From Granulicella tundricola MP5ACTX9 (GTDB taxonomy: Bacteria > Acidobacteriota > Terriglobia > Terriglobales > Acidobacteriaceae), in the NCBI RefSeq assembly GCF_000178975.2, contig NC_015064.1, forward strand, positions 1,054,001 through 1,118,000: a stretch of DNA of 64,000 nt, read 5' to 3'. Made by a program: the position numbers and the translations under genes. This document shows, one piece after another, positions 29,843 to 38,435 of the stretch (positions are counted from its first letter, which is position 1; every line of letters starts with the position of its first letter). The notes below the pieces were generated by a model. The model did not search any database, was not told where the DNA came from, and saw nothing but the letters and a program-made list of their open reading frames with translations.

Positions 29843-30316
29843 TTACGCCGTCAAGGTGCGTGAGGCGCGTCGAGTGAGGTAGACGGCGAGGATCGTGGCG
29901 AGGAGCAGGGTGGTGACGATGGTCTGGGACCAGAGGCAGTAGATACACCACTTCTGGATGACGTAGGCCTCCAGATAGCTGAGGAAGGAGGCGCTGGCGA
30001 AGCCGATCTCGGCCAGGATGAGGACGAGCGAGAAGCGGCCCAGCAGCGCGAGGATCAGCATGAGAGAGTAACCCGCGATGCCGATGGTGGCGACGGGGAT
30101 GTGGAGCTTGGTGCTGGCGGGGTCCTCGTCAAAGGCGCGGGGCGGGAAGACGGCGAAGCGCGAGTGATTGACGGTGCCGCAGTCGAACTTTTCCGTGACG
30201 GCGCAGGGCGGGGCGAGGCTCGGGTCCATGTTGTGGACGCGAAGGGCGAGGACGCTGACGTAAAGCCCGGCAAGGGCGAGGGCGGCGATCAGGAAGCGCA
30301 GGATGCGAGGAGCCAT
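29843..30316 (-). CDS. vitamin K epoxide reductase (VKOR) family protein
   Basis: Inner-membrane quinone reductase of 157 residues that re-oxidises a DsbA-like partner. It has four to five hydrophobic segments, the loop cysteine pair PCAVTEKFDC (about residues 38 and 46) and the active-site CxxC in KWCIYCLWSQ. Ser/Asn near the first loop match the quinone pocket. No fused thioredoxin domain and no DsbA gene is adjacent. The gene lies between the methyltransferase gene (4 bp gap) and the MqnC-like gene (10 bp gap), so all three are probably co-transcribed. Confidence 0.9.
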   Translation of the reverse strand: MAPRILRFLIAALALAGLYVSVLALRVHNMDPSLAPPCAVTEKFDCGTVNHSRFAVFPPRAFDEDPASTKLHIPVATIGIAGYSLMLILALLGRFSLVLILAEIGFASASFLSYLEAYVIQKWCIYCLWSQTIVTTLLLATILAVYLTRRASRTLTA

Positions 30317-30320
30317 GAGG

Positions 30321-31232
30321 TTATTTTACTTTCGGTTCGGCTTTGGGCCTGATTGGAGGCTTGGCGACGGCTTTGGCCGCGGTGCGTTTGCGGGTGTGGG
30401 TGCGTTCGGCTTTTTCGGCCTTGAGGTTTAGACGCTTCTCCATGACTTTGATTGCTTCAGGGCTTTGATCGATGAGGAGGAAGCTGCGGTCGTTGCGCTG
30501 GGCGGCCTCTCCGGTGGTGCCGCTGCCGGCGAAGAAGTCGAGCACGCGGTCGCCGGGGCGGGAGTGGACGCGGACGATGCGCTCCAGCATGTTGACGGGC
30601 TTCTGGGTGGCGTAGCCGGTCTTTTCCTTGCCCGTTGGGCTGACGATGGTGTGCCACCAGACGTCGGTGGGGGTCTTGCCGCGGGCGGTCTTGGCTGCGC
30701 CGACCAGGCGGGGGGCCATGTAGGGGATGCGGTCGGTGGCGTTGAGGTCGAAGGTGAAGCGTTTGGGATCGCGGGTGTACCAGAGGAGGTTGTCGTGTTT
30801 GGCGGGCCAGCGTTTGCTGGTGCGTGCGCCATAGTCGTAGGCCCAGATGATCTCGTTCTGGAAGCAGGGGCGGCCGAAGACCTCGTCCAGCATGACCTTG
30901 CAGTAGTGGACCTCGCGTGGGTCTACGTGGAGGAAGAGCGAGCCGGTGGGGGTGAGGATGCGGCGGGCTTCAATCATGCGCGGGCGGAGGAAGCCGATGT
31001 AGTCGTCGAAGCTGTCGAGGTAGCCGGCTAGGCCGTCGTCGAGGATCTCAGTGCGGAAGCGGCGTCCGCCGAAGCCGGTGCGGTCGCCTTCGGCGTCGGT
31101 GACGGTCTTCATGCGGCGGCGGAACTGGGTTTTGCCGGTGTTGAAGGGGGGATCGATGTAGATGAGATCCGCCGAGTGCGCGGGTAAGGTCTTGAGGACA
31201 GCGAGATTTTCTCCGAGCACGATCCGGTTCAT
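30321..31232 (-). CDS. DNA methyltransferase, beta class (CcrM-like)
   Basis: S-adenosylmethionine-dependent N6-adenine or N4-cytosine methyltransferase. Motif IV DPPF (LIYIDPPFNTG, near residue 29) precedes motif I FxGSGTT (LDFFAGSGTTGEAA, near residue 235), the order that defines the beta class. A Lys/Arg/Ala-rich tail (about the last 35 residues) may help DNA binding. The start is taken at ATG 31232 (MNRIVLGENL); the frame is open to ATG 31295. No restriction endonuclease gene lies beside it, so it appears solitary. It is divergent from the PP2C gene, with a short shared promoter region. Confidence 0.9.
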   Translation of the reverse strand: MNRIVLGENLAVLKTLPAHSADLIYIDPPFNTGKTQFRRRMKTVTDAEGDRTGFGGRRFRTEILDDGLAGYLDSFDDYIGFLRPRMIEARRILTPTGSLFLHVDPREVHYCKVMLDEVFGRPCFQNEIIWAYDYGARTSKRWPAKHDNLLWYTRDPKRFTFDLNATDRIPYMAPRLVGAAKTARGKTPTDVWWHTIVSPTGKEKTGYATQKPVNMLERIVRVHSRPGDRVLDFFAGSGTTGEAAQRNDRSFLLIDQSPEAIKVMEKRLNLKAEKAERTHTRKRTAAKAVAKPPIRPKAEPKVK

Positions 31233-31303
31233 TCCACCTCTATGCATCTGAATGCTTTGTCCCGTACTGAGACGGGACGACTCTGGCTTATACACTTGAG
31301 ATT

Positions 31304-32158
31304 ATGGCAGTGCTTGGACGTATGTACCGGTGGGTGTATCGTTTTCGCCAGCGATTCTTTTCTGCCAACATGAACTCGAAACTATTCAGTTACGCGATGC
31401 TCTCGCACCAGGGCCGGGTCCGCAAGGGCAACGAGGATACCTGCGCGGCTGCTCCGGAGGGCGGCGTGTTCGTCGTCTGCGATGGCATGGGCGGCGCGGC
31501 GGCGGGTGAGGTGGCAAGCAAACTGGCGGCCGAGACCTTTCTGGCGCAGCTTGCTCCAGAGGGTGATCCGAAGAAGACGCCGAGGACGTCGACGCCGGAT
31601 ATCCGGCTGGATACGGCGATTCACGCCGCCAACCAGGCCGTGTATCAGCACTCGCGCACTTTTCCGGAGTTGCATGGGATGGGGACGACGCTGGTCGCGC
31701 TGCTGCTGGAGGTCGCGCCGGGGAACCCGACGGGGAGGCCCTCGCTGACGCTGGCGCATGTGGGGGACAGCCGATGTTACCTGTTTCGAGGCGGGGAGCT
31801 GCGGCAGTTGACGCAGGACCACTCGCTGGTGGAGGAGCAGGTGCGCGCGGGGCAGATTACGCCTTATGAGGCGGAGATTCATCCGATGCGGAACATCATC
31901 ACGCGGGCGGTGGGCTCAAACGCGCAGGTGGAGCCGGAGATCCAGCACCTGGAGTACGAGAGCGGGGATCTGTACCTGCTTGCGTCCGATGGGCTGACTC
32001 GCGAGCTTAAGGATAGGGATATCGCCGCAGCGATGACGCGAGCCGTGAGCAAGGGCAATCCGGTGAACCTGGAGAGCCTGTGCCAGGTGCTGATCGCGGA
32101 GGCGAACGACGCGGGCGGCGGGGATAACATCACCGTACTGCTGCTCTCGCTCAGTTAG
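31304..32158 (+). CDS. PP2C-type serine/threonine phosphatase
   Basis: Metal-dependent protein phosphatase (PppA/Stp1 type) of 284 residues. Metal-ligand motifs are present: RKGNEDT, VVCDGMGG, HVGDSRCYL, LLASDGLT and GGGDNITVLLL. It would reverse Hanks-type kinase phosphorylation; no such kinase gene is in the window. The first 22 residues (basic) may be leader; ATG 31370 is the alternative start. It is followed by the MaoC gene after 25 bp. Confidence 0.92.
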   Translation: MAVLGRMYRWVYRFRQRFFSANMNSKLFSYAMLSHQGRVRKGNEDTCAAAPEGGVFVVCDGMGGAAAGEVASKLAAETFLAQLAPEGDPKKTPRTSTPDIRLDTAIHAANQAVYQHSRTFPELHGMGTTLVALLLEVAPGNPTGRPSLTLAHVGDSRCYLFRGGELRQLTQDHSLVEEQVRAGQITPYEAEIHPMRNIITRAVGSNAQVEPEIQHLEYESGDLYLLASDGLTRELKDRDIAAAMTRAVSKGNPVNLESLCQVLIAEANDAGGGDNITVLLLSLS

Positions 32159-32183
32159 GCTATCCTCCTTGCAAGGGGATTTC

Positions 32184-32651
32184 ATGCCGAACAGCGAGCT
32201 TTACTTCGAAGACTTTCAGGTGGGACAGAAGTTTCATTCAGCCGGCTCCGCGAAGGTGACCGCGGAGGAGATCAAGGAGTTCGGCGCGCGCTACGATCCG
32301 CAGCCGTTCCACCTGGATGAGGCTGCGGGGGAGAACTCGTTCTTCAAGGGGCTGGCGGCGTCCGGCTGGCTGACCGCGGCGATCGTGATGCGACTGCGGG
32401 TGGAGTCTGTGAAGGTGTTTGGCGGGATGATCGGCGCTGGCGTGGATGAGATGCGCTGGACGGAGCCGGTCCGGCCGGGGGATACGCTGCGGACGGAGAT
32501 TGAGGTCGTCAGCGTAAGGCAGTCGACCTCACGCAAGAACTACGGGATCGTGAAGACGACGACCCTGGCTTATAACCAGCGGAACGAGGTTGTACTGCGC
32601 TCGACGGTCAACTTTCTGGCTCCGGTGCGGGCGGCGTTCGTGCAGGCATGA
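32184..32651 (+). CDS. MaoC-family acyl dehydratase
   Basis: Hot-dog-fold enoyl-CoA hydratase-like protein of 155 residues (LYFEDFQVGQKFHSAG at the start). The hydratase motif region is FGARYDPQPFHLDEAAG, with the catalytic Asp and His in YDPQPFHLD. It is likely an R-specific hydratase acting on acyl-CoA; the substrate is not determined. ATG 32184 is preceded by AAGGGG. Its stop overlaps the start of the next gene (ATGA). Confidence 0.88.
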   Translation: MPNSELYFEDFQVGQKFHSAGSAKVTAEEIKEFGARYDPQPFHLDEAAGENSFFKGLAASGWLTAAIVMRLRVESVKVFGGMIGAGVDEMRWTEPVRPGDTLRTEIEVVSVRQSTSRKNYGIVKTTTLAYNQRNEVVLRSTVNFLAPVRAAFVQA

Positions 32652-32905
32652 CGGCTGAAGACATTGAGGTGCTGAAGGAGAGCGTCGACCGGGTGCTGGC
32701 GATTGAGCTGGTGGCGGGCGAGCAGTTCTTTGCGGAGATCGTCATGGTGGTGGACGAGCCGCCCACCCCGGACGTGTTTGTGCTGCGGGTTTTGCGGGAG
32801 CCGGATGGGGTTTTTGTGGCGACGAGCAACACGGGCGAGTCATTTCTGCTGGCGGATATCAGCCGGGTGGCACGGATTCCTGGTGTGGATTACTCGTCCG
32901 AATAA
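32648..32905 (+). CDS. small hypothetical protein, 85 residues
   Basis: I do not recognise a family. It is acidic and soluble, predicted beta-rich (FFAEIVMVVDEPPTPDVFVLRVLRE), with an N-terminal helix. The ATGA overlap with the MaoC gene makes translational coupling likely, and it is followed after 42 bp by the MBL-fold gene. Confidence 0.72.
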   Translation: MTAEDIEVLKESVDRVLAIELVAGEQFFAEIVMVVDEPPTPDVFVLRVLREPDGVFVATSNTGESFLLADISRVARIPGVDYSSE

Positions 32906-32947
32906 TCGCCGTTTGTTCTCCTCAGGGGAGCGGCGTATGTTAACCAA

Positions 32948-33988
32948 ATGCGCATGACTGTACTGGCTTCTGGGTCGAAGGGGAATTCGACCGTGATTGC
33001 CAGCGAGCGAACTCGGGTGCTGGTGGATGCGGGGCTCTCCTGCCGGGAGCTGCTGCGGCGGATGGCCGTGGTGGGCGAGGACCCGGAGAAGCTCGACGCG
33101 ATCCTGATCACGCATGAGCATCTGGACCATGTGGCCGGGCTTGCGGTGCTGGCTCGGCGGTTGAAGATTCCGGTGTTCTTTACGGAGCAGACGCATCGCG
33201 CGTGGGTGAGGATGTTGACGCCTCGGACGACGATGACGTATGCGAAGTGGCTGGATCAGTATCAATCGCAAAAGGAAGCTTTGAAGGCGAAGGTGCCGCA
33301 GTACTCGGTGCCGGGCGGGGCGGAGCTGGAGTCGATTGCTGCGGTCTCGGCTGAGGCGGCGGTGTTCGATCCGGTGGTGAACCGGTCTGACGATCCGAAT
33401 CCTACGTTTGAGCTTCCGGTGGATGACCTGGAGGACTGCGATCCAGCAACTCCGGCAAAGGTGAAGGCCGATCCCGCCTACCTGCCGGCGGTCGAGTACT
33501 TTGTGGCGGGGCGTCAGTTTTCTATTGGTGATCTCGAAATCTGTCCGTTTACGATTCCGCACGATGCGTCCGATCCGTGCGGCTTCGTGTTCGAGTCGCT
33601 GGGTGACGGGGTCAGGATGGCGCTGGCGACGGACTTGGGCTATATGCCGCCGAATGTGAAGGCTGCGCTGAAGAATGTGGATGTACTGCTGCTGGAGTCG
33701 AATCACGACCTGGAGATGCTGAAGGATGGGCCTTATCCGTGGTCGGTGAAGCAGCGGGTGCTTTCACGGGTGGGGCATCTCTCAAACGATGCTACGGCGG
33801 AGTTTCTGGCGACTGACTACGACGGCGGGGCGGCGTATATCGTGCTGGGACACCTGTCCGAGAGCAACAACGTGCCGGAGCTGGCGCGGATTACGGCGGA
33901 ACGAGCGATCGGGGACCGGATGACGCTGCTGGGGAACAGAGTTTTGCTGGCCTTGCAGGCCGCTCCGCTGGACCCGATCCAGGTTTAG
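32948..33988 (+). CDS. MBL-fold metallohydrolase (YycJ/WalJ-like)
   Basis: Metallo-beta-lactamase-fold enzyme, 346 residues. It begins TVLASGSKGNS and has the metal-site motif THEHLDHVAG, a later His in IPHDASDPCGF and LGHLSESNN near the C-terminus. These are hallmarks of the YycJ/WalJ exonuclease-like group thought to act in DNA repair. It is longer than the usual 255-265 residues owing to an insert of about 70 residues (roughly 110-180) rich in Ala, Glu, Pro and Asp. Cytoplasmic. Confidence 0.88.
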   Translation: MRMTVLASGSKGNSTVIASERTRVLVDAGLSCRELLRRMAVVGEDPEKLDAILITHEHLDHVAGLAVLARRLKIPVFFTEQTHRAWVRMLTPRTTMTYAKWLDQYQSQKEALKAKVPQYSVPGGAELESIAAVSAEAAVFDPVVNRSDDPNPTFELPVDDLEDCDPATPAKVKADPAYLPAVEYFVAGRQFSIGDLEICPFTIPHDASDPCGFVFESLGDGVRMALATDLGYMPPNVKAALKNVDVLLLESNHDLEMLKDGPYPWSVKQRVLSRVGHLSNDATAEFLATDYDGGAAYIVLGHLSESNNVPELARITAERAIGDRMTLLGNRVLLALQAAPLDPIQV

Positions 33989-34084
33989 GGCCAGCTTTGC
34001 AGAGGTAGGGTAACCCCCGCGTGCAGAAAGGGTTGAACCTTTCCGGCACCCTGCGGAGTCAAACATTGTAAGATAGGGGTACCG

Positions 34085-34585
34085 ATGAATCCTGACAGAC
34101 AGATTTCGAACGAGAGTTCGCGTGCGGCGCGTGCGGGGTCGTGTACCGATCCCGTGGTGGGCGCTATTCTGGCGGGCTGGCGGTATGACATTTCGAGCAT
34201 CTCGCCGGAGATGCGGACGGACTATGAGCAGCACCTGTTTGAGTGCGCTCACTGTAAACATCGGCAGCGCGCGGCGAGAACGATAGACGTTCTTTTACTG
34301 ATGGTCAGTACGCTTTCGATTCTGGCGTTTCTGTTGGCTGCCGTCGTCATCCGGCGTATTGAGATCCTGACCCATATCGACAGCGTGCATGTGCATCTGC
34401 GGCAGACTGCGGTGGCTATTTCGTTGGAAGCTGCGGCGATTGCGGGTCTGGTGGTTTCAACCGCGCTTTGGATTCTGGTGGCCGTGGCCACGCCGCTGCC
34501 GGGCTATTTGACCGGCGTCGTGCAGCAACGGCTGCCGTCGGATCTGCGTCAGCGCTTCAGCCGTCACGCCCAGAACCGCGCATAG
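34085..34585 (+). CDS. membrane protein with zinc-finger-like N-terminus
   Basis: A 166-residue protein of unknown function. The cytoplasmic N-terminus contains a His/Cys cluster (HLFECAHCKHRQ, about residues 50-61) like the zf-HC2 motif of anti-sigma factors. Two membrane helices follow (TIDVLLLMVSTLSILAFLLAAVV and ISLEAAAIAGLVVSTALWILV) with a short loop between. A classical anti-sigma role would need an adjacent ECF sigma factor, which is absent, so only the topology is claimed. It precedes the rhomboid gene by 19 bp. Confidence 0.7.
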   Translation: MNPDRQISNESSRAARAGSCTDPVVGAILAGWRYDISSISPEMRTDYEQHLFECAHCKHRQRAARTIDVLLLMVSTLSILAFLLAAVVIRRIEILTHIDSVHVHLRQTAVAISLEAAAIAGLVVSTALWILVAVATPLPGYLTGVVQQRLPSDLRQRFSRHAQNRA

Positions 34586-34604
34586 GCTAACCTGTAGTTG
34601 GACT

Positions 34605-35447
34605 ATGCCCCACGACCCTGAATCCGAGATTCTTGCTCCCCGTACGGCTACGGATGTAGCGGAGGCTTACGCTCCCGGCGAGCCTGCGGATACGCCTGTG
34701 CGCAGTGAGTGGGACCCGCGTTCCGCGCCGGGGACTTACTCGCTGCTGGCTGTGAATGTGGCGGTTTATCTGTGGATGCTGCTGTCCGGGGTAAGCTGGC
34801 TTTCGCCTACCTCCGAGCAGTTGATGCACTTTGGTGCGAACCAGTCGGTCTATGTGCTGAATGGCGAGTGGTACCGGTTGCTGACGGCTACTTTTGTACA
34901 CATTGGGATCATTCACATCGGCACGAATATGTGGTGTCTGTGGAACCTCGGCCTGCTGGGCGAGCCGTTGCTGGGGCCCCTGGGCCTGATTGCGGTTTAC
35001 GTGCTGACAGGTGTCGCGGGTAATCTGCTGTCGGTCTTCTGGGACGTGTGGACGGCGCAGCGTTACGATATGCCGCTGCAGGCCGTCGCCGGCGTCGGCG
35101 CAGGCGCGTCCGGGGCGGTGTTTGGCATCGCCGGCATCCTGATCATCCTACTCTCCAACAAGCGGCTTCCCATCCCCTGGTCAGAGCTTAAGAGGCTGCG
35201 AACCTCGGTTGTGCGCTTTGCGGTGATCAATATCGTGATCGGCGGCGCGACGATGTTTGGCGGGTCGATCCGGATCGATAACTCCGCGCACATTGGCGGG
35301 TTTGCCGCAGGCCTGGCGCTTGGACCGGGATTGCTGGCCAAGATGACCGCGGGGCGAAAGCGGTATCTGGGGCGGCAGAGGCTGGTCTTCTTCGGCGCGG
35401 CGTTTCTGCTCGCCGCCATCGGCTACGGCATCGCCAACATGCGTTAG
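34605..35447 (+). CDS. rhomboid-family intramembrane serine protease
   Basis: A 280-residue protein with six or seven membrane helices. It has the L1-loop/TM2 motif FVHIGIIHIGTNMWCLWN (conserved His and Asn), the catalytic Ser in GAGASGAVFG and the catalytic His in SAHIGGFAAG. It cleaves membrane-anchored substrates within the bilayer; its substrates are unknown. Start ATG 34605. It probably shares a transcript with the preceding membrane protein. Confidence 0.92.
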   Translation: MPHDPESEILAPRTATDVAEAYAPGEPADTPVRSEWDPRSAPGTYSLLAVNVAVYLWMLLSGVSWLSPTSEQLMHFGANQSVYVLNGEWYRLLTATFVHIGIIHIGTNMWCLWNLGLLGEPLLGPLGLIAVYVLTGVAGNLLSVFWDVWTAQRYDMPLQAVAGVGAGASGAVFGIAGILIILLSNKRLPIPWSELKRLRTSVVRFAVINIVIGGATMFGGSIRIDNSAHIGGFAAGLALGPGLLAKMTAGRKRYLGRQRLVFFGAAFLLAAIGYGIANMR

Positions 35448-35630
35448 CTTTCTTTCTCCGATGATCGCCTATTGACTGATCCGCTAATGAAGCTCGTGGT
35501 TCAAGCGTTGCCAGGGGTTCAAGCGTTGGTTGAAGGTTAGGGGTGGTGGAACCAGCGTGGGTACGGAAATCGTGAGTTGGTCCACAGATTGGGCTTGCCT
35601 GTGGTGTGTGGGGAGGTTACTTTACGGCTA

Positions 35631-36038
35631 ATGGCTGACATGCAAATAGTTCTCCCACAGCAGGCGGATGTTCCCGTGAAGTCCATCTCGATGAATATCG
35701 GCACCACGATCCGCGACTACCGGTTGCAGCGAGGCATGTCGCAGGGCGACATCGAGAAGCGCACCGGCCTTCTGCGGTGCTATCTTTCGCGCGTCGAGAA
35801 CGGCCATACGGTTCCTTCGCTTGAGACGCTGCAGAAGATTGCGGGCGCGCTGGATCTGCAGCTTTCGCAGTTCTTTGCGGAGGACCAGGTGCAGAAGGAG
35901 GTCTCGACGCTGAATTTGAGCGAGGAAGAGATCCGATTCCTGACGCAGGTGCAACGCTACTCGGCTCACCTGTCTGATAGTGACCGCAGACTGCTGCTGG
36001 CGATGGTGCGGAAGTTCGCTTCTACTTCTTTGACTTAG
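35631..36038 (+). CDS. XRE-family transcriptional regulator
   Basis: A helix-turn-helix protein of about 135 residues. The Cro/C1-type HTH is IRDYRLQRGMSQGDIEKRTGLLRCYLSRVENG followed by PSLETLQKIAGALDL; a helical C-terminal dimerisation region follows. Start ATG 35631 (MADMQIV); ATG 35691 (MNIGTT) and GTG/ATG candidates back to 35577 are alternatives. Its targets are unknown. Confidence 0.88.
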   Translation: MADMQIVLPQQADVPVKSISMNIGTTIRDYRLQRGMSQGDIEKRTGLLRCYLSRVENGHTVPSLETLQKIAGALDLQLSQFFAEDQVQKEVSTLNLSEEEIRFLTQVQRYSAHLSDSDRRLLLAMVRKFASTSLT

Positions 36039-36171
36039 AGTTAGGTGCTGGTCCTGGCGGAAGGCGTAACGCGGATAGAAGGGATTCAAGGCGGATAAAG
36101 GCGGATGCAAGTCGCTGAGTATCACCCGTTTTGTGTGTCGATATTGGGTGGGTGTGGCTTAGACTTTTTGC

Positions 36172-36618
36172 ATGAATGCTGAGCGGGCACGGACGTTTTT
36201 GCTGGGTTTGCCGAATGTGGTGGAGACTGCGCAGTGGGGTGGGTTGGTCTTCTGGGTGGGCGATAAGGCTATCGGCGGCAAGATGTTCGCCATGATGAAC
36301 CCTGAGGGTGTGGTGCCGATGCAGCATCCGATGACGGTTCCGGTGGGTGCGGAACGGTTTGCGGAGTTGATGGAGGTGGAGGGATTCGTCCCGGCGCCTT
36401 ATCTCGCGCGGCTGAAGTGGGTCTCGGCGGAGCGGTGGGATGCGTTTCGGGATCGTGAGTGGGAAGAAGCCTTTGTGGCGGCGCACGCCATCACCTTTGA
36501 GAAGATGCCGCCCAAGGTCAAGACCGTGCTGGCCATGAGCAAGGCGGCCCAGAAACGGCTGATCACGGAGCGCCGCAAGGTGCTCGCAGAGAAGTCAAAG
36601 GCGAAAGCGAAGAAGTAA
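36172..36618 (+). CDS. MmcQ/YjbR-family DNA-binding protein
   Basis: A 148-residue CyaY-like-fold protein. It begins MNAERARTFLLGLPNVVE and contains FWVGDKAIGGKMFAMMN and LARLKWVSAERWDAF, all typical of MmcQ/YjbR proteins. The last 25 residues are Lys/Ala-rich (KAKAKK). The family binds DNA non-specifically in E. coli; the role here is open. Confidence 0.88.
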   Translation: MNAERARTFLLGLPNVVETAQWGGLVFWVGDKAIGGKMFAMMNPEGVVPMQHPMTVPVGAERFAELMEVEGFVPAPYLARLKWVSAERWDAFRDREWEEAFVAAHAITFEKMPPKVKTVLAMSKAAQKRLITERRKVLAEKSKAKAKK

Positions 36619-36775
36619 AAGGCGGAGGGGAGGGAAGCGGATTCGTGTTCCTGATCGTTCCGTCGTCGCCAACCCTTGTCTTTTCATACCCGGGCGCGCT
36701 GGGCTTTGGCGCTTGGTTTCTGATATCTGAAATGGCAACCCGCCAGCCATTGCCTTGATCTAAACTCATCACACC

Positions 36776-38248
36776 ATGCGAACCCACTCCCTAGCCCTCC
36801 TCGCACTCGCCGCAGCCACCCTCCCCGCCGCAGCCCAGACGGTGACCGGCCAGGCTGCCTTCGCCGATTACTCCCAGCAGAAGCCCGGCGCGTCCCGGAA
36901 GATTACCGTCGGGGATCTTCCTGAACCCAAGCCCACCGAATCCGTCGATAACGGCCCCACCCTCGTCGAGAAGCCGACCAACGCGTGGCCCATCGCGCCC
37001 GCAGGCTTCAAGGTCACCCTCTACGCGGGCGGCGATAACTCCCTCAGCCAAAGCGCAAACAAGAAACAGGTCGTAGGCCCGGCCACGGAAGGCACCTTCC
37101 GGGAGCCGCGCCTGATCCGCACCGCTCCCAATGGCGATCTGTTCGTTTCAGACTCCGCCGCCGGAACCGTCTTCGTCCTTCGCGGCACCGGCCCCGACGG
37201 CAAAGCCAAGGTCGTCTCCCAGTACGCGACGGGGCTCGATCATCCCTTCGGCATCGCCTTCTATCCGGCTGTCAATCCCAAGTACGTCTATGTCGCCGAC
37301 ACCACCACCGTCGTCCGCTTCGCCTACAAGGCCGGTGACCTCAAGGCCACTGGCGCGCCCGAGACCCTGGTTCCCAACCTCCCCGGCTACGCGCAGCTTC
37401 GTGGCGGCGGTCACTGGACCCGTGATGTCGTCTTCACCAAGGGTGGCGAGCACATGCTGATCTCAGTCGGCTCAGGCTCGAACGTCGATGATGCCGATAC
37501 CCACTCCCGCGAGTTCCACCGTGCTGACGTGCTCGAGTTCACGCCCGAGGGCAAGTTCGTGAAGGTCTACGCCTCTGGAATTCGTAATTGCGTTGGAGAG
37601 GCCATCAATCCGGTCACCGGATCGCTCTGGTGCTCCGTCAATGAGCGCGACAACCTTGGCAATAACCTGGTCCCGGACTACATCACCTCGGTCAAGGAGG
37701 ACAGCTTCTTCGGCTGGCCCTGGTATTACATGGGCGGACACCGTGACCCGCGCCTCCCGCTCCCCTGCGCCAACGGCACCGGCCCGAATCACCAGGCGCC
37801 CGCGCTCGATGAAGCCGCTGCCAAGGACTGCAAGCGTGAGGACATCGCCAGCAAGGTCAGCACGCCGGATATTCTCGTCCAGCCGCATATGGCCTCGCTC
37901 CAGATGCTCTTCTACCCCGGCGGAGAAGGGACCGGCAAGACCATCCACGCCTCCACCGCCTTCCCTATGAGCTATGACGGCAATATCTTCGCCGCCGAGC
38001 ATGGCTCCTGGAACCGCGCTCACCGTGGTGGCTATGAGGTCATCATGGCTCCTATCCACGCAGGCAAAGCAGAAGGTTCCTATCAGGACTTCCTGACCGG
38101 CTTCGTCACTCCTGACGGCCAGGTCTGGGGTCGCCCCGTAGGCGTCACCGTCGGCACGGACGGCAGCCTCTTCGTGACCGACGACGGCAGCCGCAGCGTC
38201 TGGCACGTCACCTACACTGGCAGCAAGACCACTACCGCCAGCAACTAG
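36776..38248 (+). CDS. secreted sorbosone-dehydrogenase-like beta-propeller protein
   Basis: A 490-residue exported protein with Sec signal (LALLALAAATLPAAAQ). The body reads as a six-bladed propeller of the PQQ-dependent sugar dehydrogenase / L-sorbosone dehydrogenase group: PRLIRTAPNGDLFVSD, GLDHPFGIAFYP, VYASGIRNCVGEAINP, FFGWPWYYMGGH, AEHGSWNR and DGSLFVTDDGSRSVWHV. It would oxidise aldoses in the periplasm with PQQ. Whether PQQ is made here is not shown in the window. C-ending codons are more frequent than in its left-hand neighbours. It ends at a strong terminator. Confidence 0.85.
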   Translation: MRTHSLALLALAAATLPAAAQTVTGQAAFADYSQQKPGASRKITVGDLPEPKPTESVDNGPTLVEKPTNAWPIAPAGFKVTLYAGGDNSLSQSANKKQVVGPATEGTFREPRLIRTAPNGDLFVSDSAAGTVFVLRGTGPDGKAKVVSQYATGLDHPFGIAFYPAVNPKYVYVADTTTVVRFAYKAGDLKATGAPETLVPNLPGYAQLRGGGHWTRDVVFTKGGEHMLISVGSGSNVDDADTHSREFHRADVLEFTPEGKFVKVYASGIRNCVGEAINPVTGSLWCSVNERDNLGNNLVPDYITSVKEDSFFGWPWYYMGGHRDPRLPLPCANGTGPNHQAPALDEAAAKDCKREDIASKVSTPDILVQPHMASLQMLFYPGGEGTGKTIHASTAFPMSYDGNIFAAEHGSWNRAHRGGYEVIMAPIHAGKAEGSYQDFLTGFVTPDGQVWGRPVGVTVGTDGSLFVTDDGSRSVWHVTYTGSKTTTASN

Positions 38249-38261
38249 CTTCGCCGCAAAT

Positions 38262-38304
38262 AAGAAACCCCATGTCCCTCCTCCGGGACGTGGGGTTTTC
38301 TTTT
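38262..38304 (+). terminator. Rho-independent terminator
   Basis: AAGAAACCCCATGTCCC, loop, GGGACGTGGGGTTTTCTTTT: a 17-base stem with one G-T pair and a T-rich tail, following the propeller gene. Confidence 0.9.
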
Positions 38305-38435
38305 GTGCCTATCTTCCTTGCTCCTTGCTGGGCATGTAAGCGGATCGCGCTGGCAATCGTCGAATAGAGGGAAGGGCCGTGCTAGGCTGGCACGATCCGG
38401 CTGCTTTGAAATCACTGTGCTCTGGTGGGTAGACC

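Noticed and set aside
34085..34585. Anti-sigma factor call for the zinc-finger-like membrane protein
   Set aside because: No adjacent sigma factor, and two membrane helices rather than the usual one; only the motif was reported.
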